64,000 bases of DNA from Parasutterella muris (GTDB lineage Bacteria > Pseudomonadota > Gammaproteobacteria > Burkholderiales > Burkholderiaceae_F), in NCBI RefSeq assembly GCF_009767915.1, contig NZ_WSRP01000002.1:53071-117070 (forward strand), read 5' to 3'. Made by a program: the position numbers and the translations under genes. The notes under the pieces were generated by a model. The model saw only the letters and a program-made list of their open reading frames with translations. It had not been told where the DNA came from and ran no database searches. Of this stretch, positions 1 to 7,273 are shown piece after piece; position 1 is the first letter of the stretch, and each line of letters begins with the position of its first letter.

Positions 1-393
1 GCTGTTGACTTTTACGCCCCTGTTGTAGGAATTATTCCGAAATTCCTAAGCTCGGTAGAGAAGCCCGCGGACAACCTCACAGAACTTATCTATGTCGATA
101 CAATGGCTGAACGTAAAGAGCGTATGTTCCTAGAGTCCGATATGTTCCTCGTTCTTCCGGGAGGCGTCGGCACGCTCGATGAGGCTTTCGAAGTCATTAC
201 CAATAATCAGCTCGGACTTTTCCGTAAACCGATCGGATTTTTTGATGTCGATGGGTACTATCAGAAAATTCATGAATTTTTCGAAACCGCTATCGATTGC
301 GGCCTTATCAGCGATACAGTCAACGATCTCTGCTTTTTTGACAGCAACATCAAAGCGCTTTTTGAGAAACTGATAGGCGCTCTGCCGGACTAA
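1..393 (+). CDS. LOG family protein (putative cytokinin riboside 5'-monophosphate phosphoribohydrolase), 5' truncated
   Basis: The reading frame is open from the first base of the window, so the start lies upstream; about 130 C-terminal residues are present. The fragment contains the LOG/TIGR00730 signature PGGVGTLDE (near residue 52 of the fragment), the nucleotide-binding loop of this Rossmann-fold family. Members hydrolyse nucleoside 5'-monophosphates to a free base and ribose 5-phosphate; the physiological role in bacteria is often unclear. Its TAA stop overlaps the TAG stop of the convergent trmL in a shared CTAA, leaving no room for a terminator. Family assignment is firm; substrate is not. 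Confidence 0.85.
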   Translation, partial: AVDFYAPVVGIIPKFLSSVEKPADNLTELIYVDTMAERKERMFLESDMFLVLPGGVGTLDEAFEVITNNQLGLFRKPIGFFDVDGYYQKIHEFFETAIDCGLISDTVNDLCFFDSNIKALFEKLIGALPD

Positions 394-860
394 ACTCCGC
401 CTTCGAAATTATTCTGCCGCCAAGCTTCGTAAACCGTAACGGCGACAGAGTTGGAGAGATTGAGGGAACGGTTCTTCGGCCGCATCGGCAGCCGTATCAT
501 ATGCGCCGCATCAAATAAATCTCTGATCTCCTGCGGCAGGCCGCTCCCCTCAGAGCCGAAGACAAACCAGTCCCCGGGCTCGAAAGAGACGCTCTGGACT
601 AACTGCTTCGCTTTGGTCGTCATTGCGAACATGCGGGCTCTGTCGGGCTCTTCGGCTGCCAAAAAGGCCTCAAAAGAGGGATAGACCTTGATGTCGGCAT
701 ATTCCCAGTAATCAAGCCCGGCACGCTTCAGATGCTTGTCTTCAAGCGCAAACCCCAGCGGCTCGATAAGAAAAACCCGACAGCCGGTATTGGCCGACAG
801 ACGAATAATGTTTCCGGTATTCGGCGGAATCTCCGGATGGATAAGCACTATGTTGAACAT
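390..860 (-). CDS. trmL: tRNA (cytidine(34)-2'-O)-methyltransferase TrmL
   Basis: This 156-residue SPOUT-class methyltransferase has the usual TrmL length. The N-terminus begins FNIVLIHPEIPPNTGNIIRL, and the C-terminal half carries the SAM-binding trefoil-knot segments FGSEGSGLP and IRLPMRPKNRSLNLSNS. TrmL 2'-O-methylates the wobble nucleotide of tRNA-Leu isoacceptors in the cytoplasm. The ATG follows an AAAGG ribosome-binding site. It lies 31 bases (or 22-31 depending on the rpoH end) beyond rpoH on the same strand and may be the last gene of the ftsY-ppx-ftsEX-rpoH transcript. Confidence 0.92.
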   Translation of the reverse strand: MFNIVLIHPEIPPNTGNIIRLSANTGCRVFLIEPLGFALEDKHLKRAGLDYWEYADIKVYPSFEAFLAAEEPDRARMFAMTTKAKQLVQSVSFEPGDWFVFGSEGSGLPQEIRDLFDAAHMIRLPMRPKNRSLNLSNSVAVTVYEAWRQNNFEGGV

Positions 861-891
861 GACAAACTAAACCTTTCGCATAAATGCGCCT

Positions 892-1815
892 TCACTCAGC
901 CGCATCATCCTTCAGTTCTGACTTCAATACGGCAAACGCCTTTTTTTCAAGCTGACGAACCCTTTCCTGACTGACACCCAACTCTGCTGCCAGATCAGCC
1001 AAAGTTGCGCCTTTTTTGTCTTTGCTTTCGTCAAAAAGCCAGCGCGCCTCAATAATACGCCGCGAACGAGGATCAAGCTTCTTTACCGCTTCAGGAAGCT
1101 CTGTGCTAAGCACTTCTTCGTACCGAGCCTGCTTTAGCCTGCTGTCCGGGTCGTCCCCTTCATCAAAGAGCCAGTCCTCCGGCGCACTGTCTTTTTCCCC
1201 GCCGCTCGGTTCATCAATCACAATGTCCGCGCCGGTCATGCGCTGCTCCATCTCAAAAACTTCAGAGGGCTTCACTTCCAGCTGTTCGGCAATGCGATTT
1301 GCGTCGTCCAAACCCAACAGCTTGGTATCGTCCTTCATCTTTCTAAGGTTAAAGAAGAGCTTGCGCTGAGATTTAGTCGTCGCCACTTTCACCAGCCGCC
1401 AGTTCTTCAGAACGTAGTCCTGAATTTCAGAACGGATCCATGTCATGGCAAACGTCACTAAGCGGGCGCCATTATGCGGATTGAAACGCTTAACCGCCTT
1501 CATCAGACCGATATTGCCTTCCTGAATCAGATCTGAGAACGGAAGCCCGTAGCCTTGATACTGACGGGCAATAGAAATCACCAGCCGCAAATGCGACATG
1601 ATCAGTTCGCCTGCGGCTTCCATGTCCCCTTTGTCGTGCAGCCTAACCGCTAATTCGTGTTCACGTTCAGGCGTCAGGATCGGGGCACGGTTCGCGGCCC
1701 GAATAAAATCCGCCAGCGTTCCTAATCCTGTGTCAGGAATCGCCAACGGCGTCGGCTTATAAGGAGCCAGCGCAGTGCAGGGCTTTTTCTTGGGTTCTTT
1801 GTTATCAGCAGTCAT
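892..1815 (-). CDS. rpoH: RNA polymerase heat-shock sigma factor sigma-32
   Basis: This is a sigma-70 family protein of about 307 residues, typical for RpoH. Region 2 contains LIQEGNIGLMKAVKRFNP for core binding and -10 recognition. The RpoH box QRKLFFNLR lies near residue 150 and separates it from RpoD and RpoS. Region 4.2 ends with the helix-turn-helix GVSQERVRQLEKKAF. It directs transcription of chaperone and protease genes under heat or misfolding stress. The ATG at 1815 is preferred over a TTG three codons upstream. It follows ftsX by about 30 bases, the conserved ftsEX-rpoH order of proteobacteria. Confidence 0.95.
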   Translation of the reverse strand: MTADNKEPKKKPCTALAPYKPTPLAIPDTGLGTLADFIRAANRAPILTPEREHELAVRLHDKGDMEAAGELIMSHLRLVISIARQYQGYGLPFSDLIQEGNIGLMKAVKRFNPHNGARLVTFAMTWIRSEIQDYVLKNWRLVKVATTKSQRKLFFNLRKMKDDTKLLGLDDANRIAEQLEVKPSEVFEMEQRMTGADIVIDEPSGGEKDSAPEDWLFDEGDDPDSRLKQARYEEVLSTELPEAVKKLDPRSRRIIEARWLFDESKDKKGATLADLAAELGVSQERVRQLEKKAFAVLKSELKDDAAE

Positions 1816-1845
1816 TGCCTTCAATTCTAAGCTAAAGGTTAATAA

Positions 1846-2700
1846 CTAGAACTTCAGGGGCTTAGTCAGGGAAGCCGCGACCATTGAAGAAAAAACTGTC
1901 GCGAAAATAGTCATCAGCGCAATCAGCGCAATCACAGCGGCGCAGGTTTGTACGTCTGCAAGAAGCTTCACTTCAAAGGCTTCTTCCAAAAGGGGGATAC
2001 TGCCCCAGAGCGACAGGGCCAAAAGCATCGAGCCAAATAAACACGAAAGCAGCGAAGCCCAGAAGGCAACCAGCATCTGAGGCGCACAAATCGAAAACCG
2101 CGAAGCGCCAAGCATGCCGAAAAGCCGTTGTTCATCGCTCATAAAGCTCCGCAGTCTCAGGCTGCTCTGAACGATCAGCATGGCCACTAAAAGCACAGTC
2201 GGAACCGCAAGCGCAATAATACCCAGCGCAATCGCCTCTCTGAGCGTATGACGCTTCTCGATCCACTCAAAATTCGCCGTAACTGCCTCTACACCCTTCA
2301 TCTTCTTAATATCGGCGGCGTGCTCGCGCATCTCTGAAACTGAAACATCAGCCGGAAACTGAAGCGCAAGGATCAGCGGCACTTTCTTGCGAGCCTCAAC
2401 CAGTTTCAAAATATCTTTTTCCAACACGTCAGCCGGCTGAATCTCTCTCATCGAAGAGGCCGGGGTGAGACTCTGAATCTTCTGTACAAGTTTTTCCGTC
2501 TCCTTATCATTCAGGGTAGGATCGATGAAAATCGTTGCCTCATCACCCATCACTCCGCGGTGCGCCTGATAAAAAGAATAAAAACTCAGTACCATCTGAC
2601 CGAGAAGACAGAACGCCAAAGAAAGAATCGCGACAACTAAGAAGAAGGTTCTTTTCCCGGTTTTTAAAGAGCGCTTGGCCCTTTCCGCAGTGGAGATCAT
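1846..2700 (-). CDS. ftsX: Cell division protein FtsX (ABC-type permease subunit)
   Basis: A 284-residue inner-membrane protein with FtsX topology: a first hydrophobic segment near residues 18-40, a periplasmic domain to about residue 160, then three more membrane segments to the C-terminus. The cytoplasmic loop contains the family motif LFGMLGASR. FtsX pairs with FtsE at the septum and, in studied species, relays ATP hydrolysis to activators of peptidoglycan amidases. Its ATG overlaps the ftsE stop (ATGA), indicating translational coupling. No defect is visible in FtsX itself, although its partner FtsE has an unusual active site. Confidence 0.93.
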   Translation of the reverse strand: MISTAERAKRSLKTGKRTFFLVVAILSLAFCLLGQMVLSFYSFYQAHRGVMGDEATIFIDPTLNDKETEKLVQKIQSLTPASSMREIQPADVLEKDILKLVEARKKVPLILALQFPADVSVSEMREHAADIKKMKGVEAVTANFEWIEKRHTLREAIALGIIALAVPTVLLVAMLIVQSSLRLRSFMSDEQRLFGMLGASRFSICAPQMLVAFWASLLSCLFGSMLLALSLWGSIPLLEEAFEVKLLADVQTCAAVIALIALMTIFATVFSSMVAASLTKPLKF

Positions 2701-3350
2701 TTCTGCACCTCGTTAAGGTTAAACACGCGAAGCGCTCGAATCTCAAATGGAAGAGGATAGCTTGAGGTCATTACGATCGGATAACCGATCTGTGCAAGTT
2801 TTGTGCAGATATACAGAAATTCTTCCTGAGCGTCATTGTCAAGCGCTTCCATCGGAGAATCCGCCAGTATGAGTTCCGGCTGATTCACCAGCGAGCGGGC
2901 GATAACCAAACGCTTCTTCAAGCCGACTGAAAGCTCTGAGCCTTTTCTTTTAAGCTCCGGCTCTAAACCGCATAAAGCTGCGCACTCCCTCGCGTTGCTC
3001 GCAGCCTCCTGAACGCTCTTCCCCAGAAGCAGCGCAGTCAGCTGAAGGTTTTCTTCAATCGTATAGTCTTCGAGTATGACGGGATCGGACGGAATCATGC
3101 CGATACGGGAGCGCCACTGCCGAAGCTGATGCTCGCTCATCCTTGATATCGCATTCCCTTTGATAAAAACCTCTCCGGATTCGGGCAGAGAAAGACCTGA
3201 AATAAGATTAAGCAGACTGGATTTTCCGGAGCCGTTATTTCCAAGAAGCAGGACAAATTCTCCCTCTCGGACCTCCATGGTCACAAGAGGAGCTCCGTCA
3301 CGGTTCCATCCCTGAAGCGGAACCTTCACCATTCTGACGAGTGCTTTCAT
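2697..3350 (-). CDS. ftsE: Cell division ATP-binding protein FtsE with degenerate ATPase motifs
   Basis: A 217-residue ABC nucleotide-binding domain encoded directly before ftsX, so FtsE by context and length. Walker A is intact (GNNGSGKSS, residues 37-45). Other catalytic elements deviate. The Q-loop reads MIPSDP, with Ser88 in place of glutamine. The signature is LSVGLKKR (140-147) rather than LSGGEQQR. Walker B reads LILADSP, with Ser165 in place of the catalytic glutamate. The H-loop reads MTSS, with Ser196 in place of histidine. I checked the Q-loop, Walker B and H-loop codons against the nucleotide sequence, and the frame is intact. ATP binding is plausible, but efficient hydrolysis is doubtful (inference). 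The start overlaps the ppx stop. Confidence 0.88.
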   Translation of the reverse strand: MKALVRMVKVPLQGWNRDGAPLVTMEVREGEFVLLLGNNGSGKSSLLNLISGLSLPESGEVFIKGNAISRMSEHQLRQWRSRIGMIPSDPVILEDYTIEENLQLTALLLGKSVQEAASNARECAALCGLEPELKRKGSELSVGLKKRLVIARSLVNQPELILADSPMEALDNDAQEEFLYICTKLAQIGYPIVMTSSYPLPFEIRALRVFNLNEVQK

Positions 3351-4810
3351 TTCATACTCAGCTTAACCTGATAACCAACCTTTTCCCACGCCAAAGCTTC
3401 CTGCTCAATCATGTACTTCGTCAGCGGATGCTCCCTGCACCAATGCTCGGGAAGATGAATTTCAAAAACTTTCCCCGCTTCACTGAGCGACATCTTCGGC
3501 AGCGCTATGTCGTGCCGCGCATGCACAAAAATCGCCGCCAAACGAATAACAAAGACCAATTCACGGAAACTTTTTTCTTCGATCTGCGCTTCAACCTTTC
3601 TCAGCTGCCCGCGGTGCGAAAGCACCAGAGCGGCAATTCTCTCCTGCTCGGAGCGGGAAAAGCCCGCCAAATCGCTGTTGCGAATAACGTATTCACTGTG
3701 CTTATGATAGTCGCTCCTAGAGAGAAAGAGGCCGACTTCATAAAGCCGAGACGCCCATTCCAAGGCTTGTTTTTGTTCCGCCGAAGCATGCGGCTTTAAA
3801 AGGCCCAGCAGCTGCAGCGAAAAGGATGCCATGCGCTCGGACTGCTTTTCATCGGAGTGCGTGCGCTTTAAGAGCGCACTGACTGAACCGGTACGCGGAT
3901 CAGAATTCAGCTGACGGCCGGCAAGGTTATAAAGTAGCCCGTAACGGAGCGCTCCGCCCGAAACCTTCATTTTGTCAATCCGCAGCTTCTTAAACACCGC
4001 AAGCAGAACCGCCACGCCGCCCGCCAGTACCTCTCTGCGGTCCTCGCGCAGCCCGTCGAAATGAAGATTATCAATGCGCCCGGAGGAAATAATCTTCTCT
4101 TTCAGCACCTCAAGCGCGTCAAGCGTAATCGTGCCGTCCGTCAGGCCGTTCGAGCGCAGAATCGAAGAAACCGCAGAAACCGTCCCTGATGAACCGTAAG
4201 CTTCCGACCAATGTCCCTTCGTAAAGGCCGACACATTGCCGTCCAGCACAAATTCCGCCGCCAATATCGCATGCCTAAAACTCTTGGCGCTGATATTGCC
4301 GTCCTTAAAGAACGAGACGGAAGTGTTAACGCAGCCGATATGGAACGACTCTCCGTCTAAAACTTCATGGCCGCGTCCAACCACGCACTCAGTTGACGCG
4401 CCGCCGATATCAACAATAAGCCTGATCTCGTCCGAAGCCGGCAGCGCAAAGCTGCAGCCCATGTAAACAAGGCGCGCCTCTTCTTTGCCCCTGAGAATTT
4501 CAATCTTATAGCCCAGAACTTTCTCGGCCTTCACTAAAAACTCTGCCGAGTTTTCCGCGGCTCGAAGCGTCTGAGTTCCGACTGCTCGTACTTGGGCGGG
4601 CGGAAAACCCTGCACTTTCTCGGCAATTCTGGAAAGCGCCGTCAGCGCTCTTTTCTGCGCAGCTTCAGAAAGATACCCGTTCTCATCAAGCCCTGCAGCC
4701 AAACGGACCGTCTCTTTCCATCTGCACTCGCTGAAAATATTTCCGTCTTCTACTCGGGCGATCTCCAGCCTGAAGCTGTTGGACCCTAAATCTATCGCGG
4801 CTAATCTCAT
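3347..4810 (-). CDS. ppx: Ppx/GppA family exopolyphosphatase / pppGpp phosphohydrolase
   Basis: A 487-residue protein of the ASKHA fold with the N-terminal phosphate loop AIDLGSNSFRLEIARV and a second loop VDIGGASTE near residue 145. The C-terminal half resembles the HD-like helical extension of proteobacterial Ppx and GppA. These enzymes remove terminal phosphate from polyphosphate or convert pppGpp to ppGpp; sequence alone does not separate the two. It sits between ftsY and ftsE, which are adjacent in many proteobacteria, with a 6-base gap to ftsY and a 4-base ATGA overlap with ftsE, so it is part of that operon. Confidence 0.88.
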   Translation of the reverse strand: MRLAAIDLGSNSFRLEIARVEDGNIFSECRWKETVRLAAGLDENGYLSEAAQKRALTALSRIAEKVQGFPPAQVRAVGTQTLRAAENSAEFLVKAEKVLGYKIEILRGKEEARLVYMGCSFALPASDEIRLIVDIGGASTECVVGRGHEVLDGESFHIGCVNTSVSFFKDGNISAKSFRHAILAAEFVLDGNVSAFTKGHWSEAYGSSGTVSAVSSILRSNGLTDGTITLDALEVLKEKIISSGRIDNLHFDGLREDRREVLAGGVAVLLAVFKKLRIDKMKVSGGALRYGLLYNLAGRQLNSDPRTGSVSALLKRTHSDEKQSERMASFSLQLLGLLKPHASAEQKQALEWASRLYEVGLFLSRSDYHKHSEYVIRNSDLAGFSRSEQERIAALVLSHRGQLRKVEAQIEEKSFRELVFVIRLAAIFVHARHDIALPKMSLSEAGKVFEIHLPEHWCREHPLTKYMIEQEALAWEKVGYQVKLSMK

Positions 4811-4816
4811 CTTGCG

Positions 4817-5746
4817 TTACTTGTCCAATCCGACCAAAGCGGCTGCGAATTCATCTGCGTTAAATGTCTGCAGATCATCAATCGTTTCTCCGACGCCAAT
4901 GTAGTAAATCGGAATCGGATTTTCTCTGGAACAGGCCAGCGCGACCAGCACTCCGCCCTTTGCCGTACCGTCAAGTTTTGTAATGATCAGCCCGGTCAGT
5001 TTGGCCGCTTCGTCAAAAGCTTTCACCTGAGCCAGCGCATTCTGTCCGTTTGTTCCGTCCAAAACCAGAATTGAAGCGTGCGGTGCCCCTTCCATCGCTT
5101 TGCCCTGAACGCGCTGAATGCGCGAGAGCTCGTTCATCAGGTTGGTCTGAGTAGGAAGACGCCCTGCGGTGTCCACCATCACAATATCCATTCCTTTCTT
5201 TTTGCCGCTGACGATCGACTCGTAAGCAACGGATGCCGGATCCCCCTTGTCCTGAGAGATGACTTCAATTTGGTTTCTCTCGCCCCAAACCGCCAGCTGC
5301 TCCCGCGCCGCTGCGCGGAAAGTATCCGCCGCCGCCAAAAGCACTCGCTTGTTCATGAGACTGAAATGCTTGGCAAGTTTACCGATCGTGGTTGTCTTGC
5401 CGGCGCCGTTAACACCGCACATCATTATCACCAATGGATTGTGCGCGTCAAAATCTAAAGACGCTTCGCAGGGTTTCAAAAGTTCCGCAATGATCTCTTT
5501 CAGCGCGACCTTCACTTCGTCCTGTGTTTTAAGACCTTTGAGTTTGATTCTGTCGCGCAGACTATCCAGAATCTTCGCGCTTGCTTCCACCCCGACGTCT
5601 GAAGCAATCAGCTGAAACTCCAGCTCTTCAAGAAATGCTTCGTCAACAACGCCGCCGGTAAAGATGCCGACAAGGTTAACTTGAGTTTTTTTAAGACCTT
5701 TCTTCAGTCTGGCAAACCAACCCGTTTTTTCTTTCGTGTCACTCAT
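4817..5746 (-). CDS. ftsY: Signal recognition particle receptor FtsY
   Basis: A 309-residue SRP GTPase made essentially of the N and G domains; the long acidic A domain of E. coli FtsY is absent. The GTPase motifs are GVNGAGKTTTIGKLA (G1), DTAGRLPT (G3) and TKLDGTAKGG (G4), with a FtsY-like C-terminus (GVGETIDDLQTFNADEF). It docks SRP-ribosome complexes at the inner membrane for co-translational insertion. It is the first gene of the ftsY-ppx-ftsE-ftsX-rpoH run and is divergent from rsmD, the usual proteobacterial arrangement, so a promoter is expected in the 54-base gap. Confidence 0.95.
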   Translation of the reverse strand: MSDTKEKTGWFARLKKGLKKTQVNLVGIFTGGVVDEAFLEELEFQLIASDVGVEASAKILDSLRDRIKLKGLKTQDEVKVALKEIIAELLKPCEASLDFDAHNPLVIMMCGVNGAGKTTTIGKLAKHFSLMNKRVLLAAADTFRAAAREQLAVWGERNQIEVISQDKGDPASVAYESIVSGKKKGMDIVMVDTAGRLPTQTNLMNELSRIQRVQGKAMEGAPHASILVLDGTNGQNALAQVKAFDEAAKLTGLIITKLDGTAKGGVLVALACSRENPIPIYYIGVGETIDDLQTFNADEFAAALVGLDK

Positions 5747-5800
5747 GTTGAGTATTTTTCATTTAAAGTTCAGGTAATCAATTAATCTGAGAGTTTACCA

Positions 5801-6370
5801 ATGCCTGGAAACTGTAGCGGCAAAGTAAGGATCATTGGGGGAAAATGGAAACGAACCCCGTTGCCCGTTTTGGACGCAAAAGGACTAAGGCCCACCGGGG
5901 ATCGCCAGAGGGAAACACTCTTTAACTGGCTCGGACACCTGTTCGAAACTTTTGAAGAACGGACAAGCCTCGATATGTTTGGCGGAAGCGGCGCCCTTTC
6001 CTTCGAATTCCTCAGCCGAGGCGGAAAAAGCGCGGATGTTTATGAAGTCAACCGCTCCGCCTGTGCGCAAATTAAGAAGAACGCTGAAAAACTCGGCGCG
6101 CCTTTACACGTGCACTGCGCCGACAGCCTGACGATAAAATCCGCAGGAAAACAATATGACGTGATCTTTATCGATCCGCCCTTTGCTCTAAAACTACAGA
6201 TGCATGCGCTTAAAACCGCATCCGGGCTTATTAAACCCGACGGGCTGATTTATGTCGAATCGCCCGAAGAAATCTCAGACGCATCTCTTTCAGAAATCGG
6301 ACTTCAGGCCGTCAGACGACTTAAGTCCGGCGCCAGCTCATTGCTTCTGGCGCGTCAGACGGAGCAGTAA
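5801..6370 (+). CDS. rsmD: 16S rRNA (guanine(966)-N(2))-methyltransferase RsmD
   Basis: A 189-residue class I SAM methyltransferase. The N-terminus has the RsmD signature RPTGDRQRETLFNWL, the SAM site is LDMFGGSGALSFEFLSRG, and the catalytic motif IV is DPPF near residue 126. It methylates G966 of 16S rRNA during 30S assembly. The ATG follows a GAGAG stretch. It is divergent from ftsY and two bases upstream of coaD, so rsmD-coaD form an operon. Confidence 0.93.
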   Translation: MPGNCSGKVRIIGGKWKRTPLPVLDAKGLRPTGDRQRETLFNWLGHLFETFEERTSLDMFGGSGALSFEFLSRGGKSADVYEVNRSACAQIKKNAEKLGAPLHVHCADSLTIKSAGKQYDVIFIDPPFALKLQMHALKTASGLIKPDGLIYVESPEEISDASLSEIGLQAVRRLKSGASSLLLARQTEQ

Positions 6371-6372
6371 AC

Positions 6373-6870
6373 ATGGTTATCGCAACATACCCGGGTACGT
6401 TTGATCCGCTTACGCGCGGACATCTCGATTTAATCCGCCGTGCGGCGAAACTCTTCCCTAAACTTATCGTCGCCTGCGCAGAAAGTAAACGCAAACACAC
6501 GCTTTTTACGCTTGAGGAACGCCTGGAAATGATCCAAAACGCCACCGCAGAGATGTCCAATGTCGAGGTGTACGGTTTTACGGGGCTTTTAGCGACTTTC
6601 GTTCGGGAACATCACTCTCAGTGCATCATCCGGGGCGCGCGCGCTGTCAGCGACTTTGAATACGAGTTCCAAATGGCCGGTATGAACCAGATTTTGATGC
6701 CGGAAGTGGACACCCTATTTCTGACGCCTGCCGAACAGTACCAGTTCGTCAGCGGCTCATTCGTGCGCGAAATCGCTTCCATGGGCGGCGACGTAAGCGG
6801 CTTTGTCACCGATGACGTCGCTTCGCACCTCAGAAACAAGTTCGTCGCATTTAAGCAAAGCAGCGATTAA
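6373..6870 (+). CDS. coaD: Pantetheine-phosphate adenylyltransferase
   Basis: A 165-residue nucleotidyltransferase of typical CoaD length. It has the N-terminal YPGTFDPLTRGHLDLI (T/HxGH-type motif, His17), the RGARAVSDFEYE segment, and GSFVREI as the C-terminal nucleotide-binding motif. It adenylates 4'-phosphopantetheine to dephospho-CoA, the penultimate step of coenzyme A synthesis. It follows rsmD by two bases. Its last 20 bases overlap the 3' end of the convergent HIT-protein gene. Confidence 0.95.
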   Translation: MVIATYPGTFDPLTRGHLDLIRRAAKLFPKLIVACAESKRKHTLFTLEERLEMIQNATAEMSNVEVYGFTGLLATFVREHHSQCIIRGARAVSDFEYEFQMAGMNQILMPEVDTLFLTPAEQYQFVSGSFVREIASMGGDVSGFVTDDVASHLRNKFVAFKQSSD

Positions 6871-7273
6871 TGCGCTCTGCGCACCGCAGAGTTTTTTCCC
6901 GCCGCTCGACGAGCTTTTCTTCGTCCGTACTGCGTACCTTCGGACTCCAGTAGGAGTCCGGGTAGGAGGCGTCGTCACGATAGCGTGCAATCAGATGCCA
7001 ATGCAGATGCGGCACCATCGTTCCGAACTCGGCCAAGTTAATTTTGTCCGGAGAAAGCTCTTCATTCATGATCCGCTCAATCTCGCAGAGCGCGCGCCAA
7101 AGAATCAGACGATCCTCTTCAGACAGATCACTGTTCTCTTTCACGTGCTCGTTCCAAATTAAGCGAAAGTATCCCGGGAAATCCGGGTCATCGACCCGGA
7201 TCACACGGAATTTATCGGTCCTTACGACCTCAAGCTCGCCCTGAGGGGCGCATAAAGGACAATCTTTGACCAT
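6851..7273 (-). CDS. HIT family nucleotide-binding hydrolase
   Basis: A 140-residue histidine-triad protein. The catalytic motif HLHWHLIARY lies near residue 93 and fits HxHxHxx. A CPLC pair near the N-terminus resembles the zinc or structural cysteines found in some HIT proteins. HIT proteins hydrolyse nucleoside phosphoramidates or dinucleoside phosphates; the substrate here is unknown. Its ATG shares a base with the stop of the upstream FAD/Fe-S oxidoreductase gene (TAATG), so the two are translationally coupled. It overlaps the end of coaD by 20 bases. Confidence 0.88.
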   Translation of the reverse strand: MVKDCPLCAPQGELEVVRTDKFRVIRVDDPDFPGYFRLIWNEHVKENSDLSEEDRLILWRALCEIERIMNEELSPDKINLAEFGTMVPHLHWHLIARYRDDASYPDSYWSPKVRSTDEEKLVERREKTLRCAERINRCFA

